A DNA stretch of 46,452 bases from a virus: positions 1 to 46,452 of the IMG/VR virus record IMGVR_UViG_3300009083_000003; one strand, 5' to 3'. Shown one piece after another: positions 13,452 through 23,368 of the stretch (within the stretch, counting starts at the first letter, position 1; each line of letters begins with the position of its first letter). The position numbers and the translations under genes were made by a program. The notes beneath the pieces were generated by a model. The model worked only from the letters and a program-made list of their open reading frames with translations, searched no databases and was not told where the DNA came from.

Positions 13452-15778
13452 TTAGGCCAAGCGAGCGACAAGCCGCCTCCAATCCCCTGAGTAGCCAATT
13501 CTCGGGTCTTGACCCCGGCGATATGGGTTGTGTTGAAGATGCAGTATTTTTCACCTCCGCACTTGATCAAGGCGTTGTCAACCGCCAGAAAATCTGATTT
13601 GAAGGTCGGAAGCTCCTCGTCTCTGACGTACATGACGGCTTGCAGGTTCGTGCACATCGCGGTGAGGCCGTCAACAACTACGTTGACCGCCATGTTGACG
13701 GACCGCCCGCCAACATAGATCAGCCGCGCGTTTGTGTCAGTGTCGTCGTAGCCAAGCTGATTCACCACGCTGATATTCCGGAACACGAATAGACACTTCT
13801 GCTTGAGTGTGGCTCCCGGCGACAATCTGATAAGCCCGTACGCCAGATTGCCGTAGTGGATCACGAAGGTGATATTCTCCAACGTGAACACTCCACCGAG
13901 GAATTCCGACCCGTAAACTGCCGAACCGTTCGGATCGCCCGGAATCTGACGGATTATTGAGTTTCGAGCGCTGACATTTTTCCCAGCCAAGATCAGACCG
14001 CCGTCGAGAACGCAGTTGTCATAGAATATATTTTCAACGCACCCATGCATGTCGCCGGCACCGATGCCGTTGCTTGCGTTCCGAAGAGTAGCGTTGACGA
14101 TCCTGATATTTCGATTAGGGCCTGCTCCGACCTCTTCCCGTTGACCAAGGGCGATTGAATGCCGGCCGGCTGACGGCGAACCTCCATCGAACATAAAATC
14201 AGTACAACTATTTATCGATACGCCGTACATGCCTCCAGCAGTGGAGCTGTTGGAGCAAGAAACCCCATTAACTACCCCTCCGAAGCAGCGGTCAAATTCA
14301 AACGTGACATAGTATTTCGTACTGATCTCGACGTTGCTAACATGGACACCGCGCGCCCACAGCACGTAAATGATCGTCTCTGCTGTTCCGCCGGTGATCG
14401 TTAGGTCAGACATCTCGAACGAGATAGGGCTGACCTTGTACATCGAGGTGTCAGATGTACCGTAAAGATCGGAAGGCCTCCCGCATATCTGCACGTCGGT
14501 TGAGTTGGTAACGCTACTGGTAACAAAAAATTCCGCCTGCGTGTAATTACGAACTTGTCCTGGCCTGTTTGAATCAAAGTAGCTATTCGCCGCCGGCTTA
14601 AACGCGAGAAACAGGTCGTTCGGAGCAAGACCGTGAGCGCCGTTGAAAAAAGCATATCCACGCTCTGTACGCATGTACGCCGAAAGATTCGGAAGCGCGC
14701 TAATCGAACCATTAAACTGGAACTTTGCGGCAGCATTGCCGAAATTTAGAATCGTGTTTCCCTTTCCATCACCAGTAATTTTGATGGATGTAAGGCGCGG
14801 GTCCGGAGACGTGTCGATACGGTAGACCCCAGCGGGGAAGCGCAACCACTTCACCTCTGCTATCCCGAAGATTCGGCTTATCAAGCCACCTGCGTCAGTG
14901 ACCCCCGTAGGATCAACTCCCCACCAAGTAACGATGGCCGGCCCGTTATAGATGCGAACCCAGGCACCACTTGCGCCAGTGAGGTCGAATGACGGGGCGA
15001 CATATAGCCCCTGAGACAGATCGGCTGAAATCTTGGCGGAGAGATTCTGCCCTGACCATTTGAAGCTACCTTCGCGCCCACGTTCCACCAGCTCGACGGA
15101 TCGATAGGCAATAACATTGACGGGTAGAGCCGCCATTTCCGACCGGCTTATAACAACCGTGGACAGCCTGGACCGAAACAGAGAGGTCAAGTGCTGCTCG
15201 CCAACACTTGCGAGCGCCGGGATATTCAGCTGAGACGTCCGAGATGCCATCTCGACAATCGCTTCGGCCACCGACGCGAGCGTTTCGATTTCACCGGCTA
15301 TGCCGGCAAGGGCATTGATCTGATCGGCGCTGCCGCCTAAGCGGACCACGTCGCCGATCAGCCTAGCCAGTGCCTCGGGGTTGGCGGAAGCGGGGATAGT
15401 CACAGCGCGATCGAGCCGCTCGGATAGTTGCTGATCGCGCATTACACCCAGATCGAGCGCGTCTTCGATCGTCTCGGAGAAGAATGCACCTTGGTTTTCA
15501 AGGTCCATTTCTTGGACGAACGGCACATTTCGAACAATGGTGATCCGCTCGCCCACCGCCGGCGCTACCGAGAGCGTAACGTCTCCACCTGTTGCACTAC
15601 CGACACCAGACACCGCATAGCTGACGTTGAGCGCGAGCACGGTTTCCGCGCCACGGCTATCGGTCTGGATCACCTTGACATGGCCCGCATCCTTGATGCG
15701 GAACTCGTAGGGAAATGACTTGGTGACGCCATTGCCGTTATACGGCCCGGATCGTCGCGCTTCGCTACTGACGGTCAT
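13448..15778 (-). CDS. Tail spike / tail fibre with beta-helix
   Basis: A 776-aa receptor-binding protein. Residues 1-130 resemble the N-terminal virion-attachment domain of T7-like tail fibres (GPYNGNGVTKSFPYEFRIKD, VGERITIVRNVPFVQEMDL). A helical linker follows to about 200. From about 270 on the sequence has a pectate-lyase-like beginning (WWGVDPTGVTDAGGLI, WLRFPAGVYRID) and then parallel beta-helix repeats rich in Asn, Gly and Val. It should bind and perhaps cleave a host surface polysaccharide. It is the last gene of the second late block. The 5' end has a hairpin holding the Shine-Dalgarno in its loop. Confidence 0.88.
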   Translation of the reverse strand: MTVSSEARRSGPYNGNGVTKSFPYEFRIKDAGHVKVIQTDSRGAETVLALNVSYAVSGVGSATGGDVTLSVAPAVGERITIVRNVPFVQEMDLENQGAFFSETIEDALDLGVMRDQQLSERLDRAVTIPASANPEALARLIGDVVRLGGSADQINALAGIAGEIETLASVAEAIVEMASRTSQLNIPALASVGEQHLTSLFRSRLSTVVISRSEMAALPVNVIAYRSVELVERGREGSFKWSGQNLSAKISADLSQGLYVAPSFDLTGASGAWVRIYNGPAIVTWWGVDPTGVTDAGGLISRIFGIAEVKWLRFPAGVYRIDTSPDPRLTSIKITGDGKGNTILNFGNAAAKFQFNGSISALPNLSAYMRTERGYAFFNGAHGLAPNDLFLAFKPAANSYFDSNRPGQVRNYTQAEFFVTSSVTNSTDVQICGRPSDLYGTSDTSMYKVSPISFEMSDLTITGGTAETIIYVLWARGVHVSNVEISTKYYVTFEFDRCFGGVVNGVSCSNSSTAGGMYGVSINSCTDFMFDGGSPSAGRHSIALGQREEVGAGPNRNIRIVNATLRNASNGIGAGDMHGCVENIFYDNCVLDGGLILAGKNVSARNSIIRQIPGDPNGSAVYGSEFLGGVFTLENITFVIHYGNLAYGLIRLSPGATLKQKCLFVFRNISVVNQLGYDDTDTNARLIYVGGRSVNMAVNVVVDGLTAMCTNLQAVMYVRDEELPTFKSDFLAVDNALIKCGGEKYCIFNTTHIAGVKTRELATQGIGGGLSLAWPN

Positions 15779-15806
15779 GCTCGCGGAACTCCATCGCTCC
15801 GCGAGC
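15779..15806 (-). promoter_or_regulatory. Translation-control hairpin before tail-spike ATG
   Basis: GCTCGCGGA (15779-15787) and TCCGCGAGC (15798-15806) form a perfect 9-bp stem. On the mRNA (- strand) the 10-nt loop reads GCGATGGAGT, so the GGAG Shine-Dalgarno is in the loop and the stem ends at the ATG of the spike gene. It might adjust spike translation or partially stop transcription after the giant gene. Confidence 0.6.
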
Positions 15807-15822
15807 CCTACCCCCGTGATGG

Positions 15823-18800
15823 TTACTTCTTAAATCGGCCCATCAGATATTCGAGCGGCGAGACGTCTTCCCCATCCGCCTGACGCCAACGCGCATCGAC
15901 AACGCGGTTGATCTGCGTCGCCGGCAGGCCGAGCGCGAGACCGGTCGCGCCGATCACCGACTTGACCAACGCCTTATCGACTTCGCCCTTGGCCGCCGCC
16001 TTCAGCGGCTTCGTCACCTCATCGGTGATGGAGCCATAGGCGCCGCCGCCGCCGTACCCTTGCAGCGGGCTTGCAACGTCCCGCACGAACGGCACGGTTG
16101 ACATGATCGAGAGCCCGGTTTGCTTCGCCAGAAACTTGAGCCACCCGTCATCCTCATCATCGCCCTTCGGCAATTGCCCGCGGATCGCCGCCGTCAGCAA
16201 CGCTTCGAGCGTGAACAGGAACGCCATATCGAGCGTCCAGGACAGCGCCTCTTGCGCCGACTTCAGGCTCACGCCCTCATCCTGCACCGTGCGGCTGGCC
16301 TTCGCCGTCCGCTCATAGGCCACGTTGAATTTCGCGAACATGTACGAGCCCAGCGTGGTGAAAAGGCGGACCACGTCGTTCTGCCGGGCGTTGCGCGTCA
16401 CCGAGCCGCGTTCGATCGCCGAGCGGTCCGCGAACAGACCAGACGACTGCGCCCGCTTCACGATCGCGTCGGCGTGTGCGATGGCCTTGGCCTCGTCGTT
16501 GCCGAACTTCTGCATGCCCTGCTCATAGCCGGCGATCCACGTCGGCACGTCGGCGGCGAAGAACTGGACCTTCGTCATCAGCCAGAACGACAGCGGGCCG
16601 ATGAACTCTTTCTTGATCTCGCCCCAGCGCGACGCCACCGGCCCGTTGCTGGAATCCGAGTAGAAGTCGAAGATGTCCTTGTTGAACGTCGTCTGCCGTG
16701 ACGCCATGAAGGGAGACTTTGCCGCGATGTCGGCGGCGACGCCGGCAGGGTTGGCAACCGTCTTGGCGATGCCGACCGCCATGTTCTTTTTTCCGACGAC
16801 GACCGCCGACTGCGAAACGCCGACGATCTGCATCGCGACGGTCGAGAAGTTGAAGGCCAGCTTTGCCGCAGTGAAGTTCGACTTCAGGACGCGCGCGGCG
16901 CGGCCGACGAAATCGGCCGACTTCAACTCGCCTTCCGCCACATCCTTCAGCCAAGTTTCGAGGGCGTCGAAATCCGGCTGCTTCCCGGCCTCAATGAACG
17001 AGGCGCGGATCCTGCCGTCTTGCAGGATGCGCCAGGAATTCGCGACCGCCTCGCTCAATTCGAGATCATAGATCACCTGATTGACGTGGCGGTGCATCAC
17101 CGAGATATCGAATTCGACGTCACGGCCCGACGACTGCGCGCGATCTTTGAGGTGCCCGTTCCGCGTCTGCGCTTTTCCGAACCGTCCAGCTTGCAGCGAC
17201 TTCGCGATTTCCTGCGTTTCATCGTCGCGCGCCAGCGAGGAAAGCCGCGGATCGTATTTGATCGGATAGTAGCCGCCGGCCAGCATCTTGCCGCCGATCT
17301 CGACCGGCGTCGCTTCGACCCATTGCGGTTCGACGCCGGTCACACGGCGTTCACGCGCCGCGATATCATTGCGGAACGACCCGATATAGTCCCACGCCGA
17401 CTGCACGAAAGAGGCGTCGCGCTCATCGAGCGTGGCAAGCACAACCTTGACCTGATCCGGCGTGAGCGAGCCGCGCACGCTCTGGTCTGTCAACCGCTGA
17501 TAGTTTCCGGCATTACCAGTGTTCAGCGCGACCGCGATCCGCTCCCACTTCGAGAGCGCATAGCCCAGCTCCGGGATGTGCTGACGGACGGCCATCTTGC
17601 GCCGCTCATCCTTCGAGTAGGCGGCATACAGCGTCTCAAGATCAGTCGCGGCCTGCTGCTTGCGGACCATCAGACGGTTCATCGCCGCATCGATCGGCCC
17701 CTTGATGCCCCGATACGCCGCGCCATCGTCAGCGAATCCGTCGATTTCGCGCAGCAGCGTCGACGCGTTCAGCACCAGGTCAAAGAACTGCCGCACAGCG
17801 TTCCGCGCGCCCTCGCCTTTGGTCGAGACGCGACCGGGCGGCCGCTTCTTCACGTTGGCGTCGAATGCGGCCACGATATCGGTCACGACCTCATCGAGCT
17901 TGCGATTGTTCTGTGCATCAATCAAATCGTCCCAGCGCAGAGCCATGTGCTCGAGATTTTTCAGCGTGTCGACGACGCCGCGCAATTCCTCGACACTCAG
18001 GGTTTTGTACGGCCTTCGTGCCGCGTTGTTCAAAACGGCTTCCGGGATCGCCAGTTCGTTTTCACGCCCTGCCGCAGTCATCGCCGCGACGAACGCATTG
18101 AGCGCCCCGCGCCGCCCCTCATCCGCCGCGCTTAAACGGCGGAAGTCATATTGTGTCAGAAGATCGTCGATCGTCCCGAGGTAATCGATCTGCGCGTCCG
18201 CACGCCGACCGGCCCCAGCGATCCGCTCGCGATGCGACGCTTTGCCCAGCTTGGAGACGAACCGTTCCGCCTTTTCGACCTCGTCAGCGACCTTCCGGGC
18301 CTCGGAATACAGCGCGTGGTTCAGCAGTTGCCGGCGCTTGGCATCGAGCAGCTTGGCGACATTCTCGTTGTAGCCGGCGAGATTTGAGACGCGGGTTTTC
18401 CCCTTCGCCTCATAGACCACGACATCGCTGTCGAGCAGGTTGTTCCGCCTGTCGATTGCCGCGTTGATCTGGTCAACCGTGGCGTCGCCCTTGGCCGCCC
18501 GCCGTGCCTGCGCTTCCATCCGCCGCGTCGCGTTCTGGAGCCACACGCCATCGCGCGCCAGCATCGCGCCGAGCCGTGCCGCCTCATCGGCCGCCTTGCG
18601 TTCCGCCGCCAGGAAGCGGTTCGCGTTCATCGCGTCGCGCGTCTTCATCCGGGCGATGGTCTGCCGCGCCGTCGCACGCGCTTCCTTTGCCGTCATCGCC
18701 TTTCCGGCTTCCGCGATCTCGACGATGGCTTTCAGCTCGGCGGCGATCCAGAGTCCACGCTTGTCGTTGTGGACGGCATCGAGCGCTGCCGCTTCGATCT

Positions 18801-21800
18801 CGCCGTCATGCAGAGCGTCGCCGTGCCGTTCGCGCATGACGCGATCGGTCTCCGCTTCGATCGCGTCGTTGCGCTTCGGCGCGCGCTCCATGGCTCGGAT
18901 CAACTCGTCACCGGAGCCGAAGCCGAACCAGCCGGCCGCCTCATCCGGGTCTAGACCGCCTTCGACCGTGTAGATGGTTCTCTTTCCGCGCGGGAGCGTT
19001 TTGAGCACGCCTTCGCCATAGCGATCGACCAGCACGTCTTTCGACAGCCGCATGTCCGGCAGTTCGGTCGGTTGATCTTCGCCAAGCCAGCGGCCGTTGC
19101 CCATCCATTCGAGTGCGCGGAAATACGGCAGCGCGTTGACCTGCGCCGCCATTTCATCGCGGACCTTGGCGCGTTCTTCCTTGAACCACCTCTCGCGCGC
19201 CCGCTTCACAGGAGCCATCGTCTCGCGAAGCAGCCGCGCCTTGGCCTCGTCTTCCGCCTGGGCGCGCAGCTTCATCAGCCCGCCGAATTGCTCCGGAGAC
19301 AGGCCGAGCTGTTCAGCCGTGGTGAACGTCGCGCCCGTGTCGCCGGCCTCCGCCTTGGCCTTGTCGATCTCCGCATCGGTCGCGATCATGCGATCGAACA
19401 CTGCGCGGATGTCGTCCGACATGTTGACGTTGAGCCCGGCGAGCCGGCGGTAGACCGAAATCAGCCACGCGCGGAATTTCTCGAAGGCCGAGCGCAATTC
19501 GATCGACGGCGCTTTGCCATCCATCAAATAAGCCTCGAAGGCCCGCGCCCACTGCTCCTGCAGCCCGGCGTCGACCGCGGCGTCCTTCATGACGTCGCCG
19601 GTTGTGCCCTGATCCAGCGCCGCAAGCACGTCTTCCGCGGTGATCTCGACGCCCTGCATCACGCGCGCGCCATCGGCGGCGACGGCTGCGGCGTTCGAAC
19701 GCCACCAATCACGGACCACGGTCATATCCGACGAGGCGCCAGCTTCGCCGCGCCCGGCCATGTCCTGCATGACGGTTAGAAAATAGTGGCCGCTTTCGTG
19801 GATCACGGTCGACAGATCGGCCGTCTCAAACAGGCGGATGATAGTGTCGCCGCTGCCGACGCCACCGGCCGGAAACTGGATCGCGCCGCGCGGACCGGGA
19901 CCGCCGGACTGGTAGAAAATCCGGCCGGCCGCCTTGACAACATCGGGGCGCGTTAATAGCTTTGCCTTCCGCTCTTGCCGAGATAAGCCTTCTTTTACTG
20001 CCGTTGAAGGCACTCCAGGGGAATTAGCCCCCGTACGGACTGGGACTTCGGCAAGGGCGGCTTCACTTTTCGCATAAACTTTGCCGGTTCTGGACAGCGC
20101 GACTGACAGGACCCGCCCCAACCGTTCGCGCGCGCTCTCGCTCGCGTTTCCGTCCATTGGCGTGATTGTCCTGATTTCCCCATCGCGGATACCGACAACG
20201 ATCGGCGATCCGATCTCGGTAGCGGCATCGATCACGACGTTCATGTTCCCGTCCGATCGCACGAACGCGAACATCGGATCGGCCAGCAGAGACGGCAAAT
20301 TCATCCAGACCGCAGCAGGAATATCGGGGTGCTTTGATTTCACCGCTCGAGCGACGATCGGGCTGAACAGGACTTTCCCTCGCCCGCCAGCTACCGCCGC
20401 CAGGACCGCGCTTTCGCGCAACACTTCCATTTCTCGCCGCGCCGTGCCGTCGAGAATGCGCTGAGCGTGGTTGCTCCAATCCTCCGCGATGCGATCGAAC
20501 AGCATTGTGCGGCCGTCCGGCCCTGTCGGGATGTCGCGGCCCTTGTTCGAGGCTTGCGCATACTGCCGGCCCTCCGCCTGATCAGCCTCGATCGCCGTGC
20601 GGATCACCGCGTCATCTTCATCAAGCGACACGCCGAGCCCGTTCAAATACGCTTCGATCTGGTCGAGATCGTCGGCGCGCATCGTGGCGGCGTCGGCTTC
20701 ACCGGCCCGCACCGACTCGCCTTTCAGCTCGCGATCGATATTCTCCCACAGCACCATCGTGATGTCGGGGACTTCGCGGGCTTCGTTGACCGCGTTTTTG
20801 TAATCCTGCACGACCGGGTCATCCGCCATGTACCCGGCCTCGATCGCGGCGCGCGCCACTTCGTCGGCGCTGAATTTCTTGCCGCCGCCGCCGAACATAT
20901 CGCGCACTGCCACCGTCGCGCCCTTACGCGCCAGCCGCAACGTCTTCTTGCCAGGACCGCGCTTGATCACTTCCGCATCGCGCGCCCGCAGCTCGCCACC
21001 ACGGTCGACGATCCCACCATGGTCGGCGATGAATTCCAGCAGCGTTCTGCGCTTGTCGAGCCCAACCGCCTTGCGAGCGCGCGCCTCGGCGAGCGTCCGC
21101 GTCAACGCATCGACGTTGCGAAGCTGCATCCCCTCGGGCAGATCGCCGCGGATCGCCGGCAATGGGTATTGCCGCATGAAATCCTCGGTGGTCATTCCGG
21201 AGCGTTCGGCCATCACTCGGTAGAACGCCGGATATAGCATCGCCTCGGTGGTGGCGACGTCGGTCGATCGGCCGGCGGCGCGCAGCCTCGAAACCATCTG
21301 GTCGTAGATTTCCTGCTCGTGCGATCGGAGCGCTTCGCTTTCCTGCCATACCTGTTCGGCAAGCTCATAGGCTTCTTGCAGAGCTTCTTGCGCCTTGGCA
21401 TTGAACTCCGCAGCTTCCCGAGACGTGAACTGATCCGGATCGAACCGCATGTTTTCCATGAGGAACGCGTCGTGTGCAGATCCAGCGATCCGCGCCGCGT
21501 AGGTCGCCGTCGGAATTTGCAGGTCTCCCCCGGCCGCAAGCGCGGCGTCGAGATCGTCCGCGCTCAAGCCATCCAGTTCGTCGACCAGCGCGCGCGGGTC
21601 GACGCCGATCCCTTGGAAATACTGCACGAACTGATCGGCCGGAACGTAGACGTTCTCGACCGGACCGTTCGCCGTCGCCGCCTCGACAAACTGGCGGAAT
21701 TTGTCAGGCATCCGGCCGCGCAGGATCGACGATTGCGCCTGCCCGCTCAATTCCTCGAACAGCGTCTTGCGATCGGTGGCGTCCTTGGCCTTGCGCACGC

Positions 21801-23088
21801 CATCCATGAGACGTGATCCGCCCATGCCCGCCACCTCGATCGGGGCGGTGGTGAATTCGGCCAAGCCTTCAAGCAGCACAGCGCCAAGGTCGAACTTCTG
21901 GCCGGCCGCCATCTGGGCGCCTGCTTCACCAGCCGACCCCATAGCGGCCTGCGTCAGCGCTTGCAGCACCATATTGCCGACGCGTGACTTAGCGAGCATC
22001 TGACCGGCAACACCGCCGGACAAGCCATCCATAGCGCCGACAACGACGCCACGGATCACACCGCGCTGCGCCGCCTCTTGCATCAACTGCGGATCGGAAA
22101 TGACCTTCATTGCGCCGGCCGGCGTCGAAACGTCGATCCCCTTTTCCTGGAAAAACTCAACCGGAGCGGTGCCGTATTCCTGCGCGCCGGACATCGATCC
22201 CATGGCTATCGCGCCAGCTTTCGAAGATCGCGTCACCAGACCAACGCCGGTCGCCGCCGCCATCATCGGAAGGCTTTCAATCGCAGTTTGAGTGACGAAC
22301 GAGACGAGCCCTGCAGGGTTGTTGCCGATGACGGCCATGTAGTCCATGAAGTCGCCGCCGGATTTGCTGACGCCGGCCCATGCGTCGCGGCTCTTGCTCG
22401 CGTCGGGCGTCAACGGTATTTCGCCGATCCGCTTGTTGATCTGTCCAACCGCTTGTTGAAACGCCGCCGCTGACTTTTGCTCGTCGATTCCGAGTGCGCT
22501 TGACAAACGAGATTGCGCAAACCGGGCTGCGGCAAATGGCAGATCGAGCGGCCCGGCCGCTTCTTTAACCGTCTCTCCAGTCGCCCTTCCGTCTCGCATC
22601 AGCTCAATCGAGCGCTGCTGATCTGCGAAGATTTCGCCGAAGCTCTTACCCTGATCATTCGACCGTTCGGCCGCCGAGCTGGCGAGAAACTGATTCCAGG
22701 ATTGAGGCACCCGCTTGACGCCACGGCTCATCGCGTTGCCCGCCGCGCCGAGACCGGCTTCAAACCACGACAGGCCAGTCAAATCATCCTTCGCCACGGC
22801 CGCGTTCTCAGGGTTGCGGAGCCATTCGGCGAGGCGCGGCGACGATGACAGGATCGTCTTGTTCTTTTCGCGCTCAATCGCCTGCTGGAAAACACTGCGG
22901 TACTCTTGGACCAGTGTTGCAGGCGGAACAGGGTTGCCCGTCGTCTTGGCGAACTCATGAGCGAGGTTCAGATCGCCGGCGGCCTCATCCGGCTTGGCGT
23001 CGATACTATCCATAACCACGTTGGCGGCAGCAATGTTGTGCTGCTGATTGGTTGCCTTCCACTTTTCGTAATCGGCGAGCGTGGTCAT
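15823..23088 (-). CDS. Giant internal virion / polyvalent protein with HExxH motif
   Basis: A 2,421-aa protein, first gene of the second late block. Visible elements: Ala/Gly-rich hydrophobic stretches at about 270-400 (LVSFVTQTAIESLPMMAAAT); a metallopeptidase-like motif TVIHESGHYFLTVMQDMAG at about 1095-1113; a long charged coiled-coil region around 1200-1700 (AKARLLRETMAPVKRARERW); and a C-terminal region with membrane-like helices (LDMAFLFTLEALLTAAI). Very large proteins in this position in podoviruses are ejected with the DNA and can cross or cut cell-envelope layers. Start ATG 23088 has AAGGGGA upstream; the TTG 18 bases further up is less likely. Confidence 0.85.
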   Translation of the reverse strand: MTTLADYEKWKATNQQHNIAAANVVMDSIDAKPDEAAGDLNLAHEFAKTTGNPVPPATLVQEYRSVFQQAIEREKNKTILSSSPRLAEWLRNPENAAVAKDDLTGLSWFEAGLGAAGNAMSRGVKRVPQSWNQFLASSAAERSNDQGKSFGEIFADQQRSIELMRDGRATGETVKEAAGPLDLPFAAARFAQSRLSSALGIDEQKSAAAFQQAVGQINKRIGEIPLTPDASKSRDAWAGVSKSGGDFMDYMAVIGNNPAGLVSFVTQTAIESLPMMAAATGVGLVTRSSKAGAIAMGSMSGAQEYGTAPVEFFQEKGIDVSTPAGAMKVISDPQLMQEAAQRGVIRGVVVGAMDGLSGGVAGQMLAKSRVGNMVLQALTQAAMGSAGEAGAQMAAGQKFDLGAVLLEGLAEFTTAPIEVAGMGGSRLMDGVRKAKDATDRKTLFEELSGQAQSSILRGRMPDKFRQFVEAATANGPVENVYVPADQFVQYFQGIGVDPRALVDELDGLSADDLDAALAAGGDLQIPTATYAARIAGSAHDAFLMENMRFDPDQFTSREAAEFNAKAQEALQEAYELAEQVWQESEALRSHEQEIYDQMVSRLRAAGRSTDVATTEAMLYPAFYRVMAERSGMTTEDFMRQYPLPAIRGDLPEGMQLRNVDALTRTLAEARARKAVGLDKRRTLLEFIADHGGIVDRGGELRARDAEVIKRGPGKKTLRLARKGATVAVRDMFGGGGKKFSADEVARAAIEAGYMADDPVVQDYKNAVNEAREVPDITMVLWENIDRELKGESVRAGEADAATMRADDLDQIEAYLNGLGVSLDEDDAVIRTAIEADQAEGRQYAQASNKGRDIPTGPDGRTMLFDRIAEDWSNHAQRILDGTARREMEVLRESAVLAAVAGGRGKVLFSPIVARAVKSKHPDIPAAVWMNLPSLLADPMFAFVRSDGNMNVVIDAATEIGSPIVVGIRDGEIRTITPMDGNASESARERLGRVLSVALSRTGKVYAKSEAALAEVPVRTGANSPGVPSTAVKEGLSRQERKAKLLTRPDVVKAAGRIFYQSGGPGPRGAIQFPAGGVGSGDTIIRLFETADLSTVIHESGHYFLTVMQDMAGRGEAGASSDMTVVRDWWRSNAAAVAADGARVMQGVEITAEDVLAALDQGTTGDVMKDAAVDAGLQEQWARAFEAYLMDGKAPSIELRSAFEKFRAWLISVYRRLAGLNVNMSDDIRAVFDRMIATDAEIDKAKAEAGDTGATFTTAEQLGLSPEQFGGLMKLRAQAEDEAKARLLRETMAPVKRARERWFKEERAKVRDEMAAQVNALPYFRALEWMGNGRWLGEDQPTELPDMRLSKDVLVDRYGEGVLKTLPRGKRTIYTVEGGLDPDEAAGWFGFGSGDELIRAMERAPKRNDAIEAETDRVMRERHGDALHDGEIEAAALDAVHNDKRGLWIAAELKAIVEIAEAGKAMTAKEARATARQTIARMKTRDAMNANRFLAAERKAADEAARLGAMLARDGVWLQNATRRMEAQARRAAKGDATVDQINAAIDRRNNLLDSDVVVYEAKGKTRVSNLAGYNENVAKLLDAKRRQLLNHALYSEARKVADEVEKAERFVSKLGKASHRERIAGAGRRADAQIDYLGTIDDLLTQYDFRRLSAADEGRRGALNAFVAAMTAAGRENELAIPEAVLNNAARRPYKTLSVEELRGVVDTLKNLEHMALRWDDLIDAQNNRKLDEVVTDIVAAFDANVKKRPPGRVSTKGEGARNAVRQFFDLVLNASTLLREIDGFADDGAAYRGIKGPIDAAMNRLMVRKQQAATDLETLYAAYSKDERRKMAVRQHIPELGYALSKWERIAVALNTGNAGNYQRLTDQSVRGSLTPDQVKVVLATLDERDASFVQSAWDYIGSFRNDIAARERRVTGVEPQWVEATPVEIGGKMLAGGYYPIKYDPRLSSLARDDETQEIAKSLQAGRFGKAQTRNGHLKDRAQSSGRDVEFDISVMHRHVNQVIYDLELSEAVANSWRILQDGRIRASFIEAGKQPDFDALETWLKDVAEGELKSADFVGRAARVLKSNFTAAKLAFNFSTVAMQIVGVSQSAVVVGKKNMAVGIAKTVANPAGVAADIAAKSPFMASRQTTFNKDIFDFYSDSSNGPVASRWGEIKKEFIGPLSFWLMTKVQFFAADVPTWIAGYEQGMQKFGNDEAKAIAHADAIVKRAQSSGLFADRSAIERGSVTRNARQNDVVRLFTTLGSYMFAKFNVAYERTAKASRTVQDEGVSLKSAQEALSWTLDMAFLFTLEALLTAAIRGQLPKGDDEDDGWLKFLAKQTGLSIMSTVPFVRDVASPLQGYGGGGAYGSITDEVTKPLKAAAKGEVDKALVKSVIGATGLALGLPATQINRVVDARWRQADGEDVSPLEYLMGRFKK

Positions 23089-23161
23089 GCGGCGATCCCC
23101 TTGCAAGATGGACCGCGAACATCAGCGCCGGATGGTTGCCAGATCAAACCCCGGCATGAGC

Positions 23162-23360
23162 GGAGGTTTTTAAGGAAGTTTCTAAGAGCGACCGAAATTT
23201 CTCAGCTCAGGGAGTGCATACATACAGCCAGCCTATGTAACCAGCTTGTTTGTATGCACTCCCCAAATTACAATCTTTACCCCTCTCTTATAAACCCCCT
23301 AGTATCTAGCATATTATTGATCTACATGGGTTTTGAGTGGCAGAGAGATTTTTAAGGAGG
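23162..23360. promoter_or_regulatory. Late-control region A (upstream of giant gene)
   Basis: Shares six conserved boxes in the same order with 38995-39180: GGAGGTTTTTAAGGA (23162), TATGTAACCAGCT (23234), AATTACAATCTTT (23266), CTCTCTTATAAA (23283), ATTATTGAT (23313) and GAGATTTTTAA (23345). The last four have identical spacing in both regions (17, 30 and 32 bp). The first box lies 74 bp before the giant-gene start, against 78 bp for the terminase gene in the other copy. It is AT-rich and lacks genes. Probably a late promoter or activator region. The 23369 membrane-protein gene starts just beyond on the + strand. Confidence 0.7.
23210..23263. repeat. 13-bp perfect inverted repeat
   Basis: GGGAGTGCATACA (23210-23222) and TGTATGCACTCCC (23251-23263) are perfect complements separated by 28 bp. 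It lies inside late-control region A and is not shared by region B, so it is specific to this copy: possible terminator of leftward read-through, or a separate regulator site. Confidence 0.65.
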
Positions 23361-23368
23361 CGGGAGAG

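Noticed and set aside
13448-15778. Diversity-generating retroelement linked to the tail spike
   Set aside because: No reverse transcriptase gene and no template/variable repeat pair were found; the C-terminal region is beta-helical.
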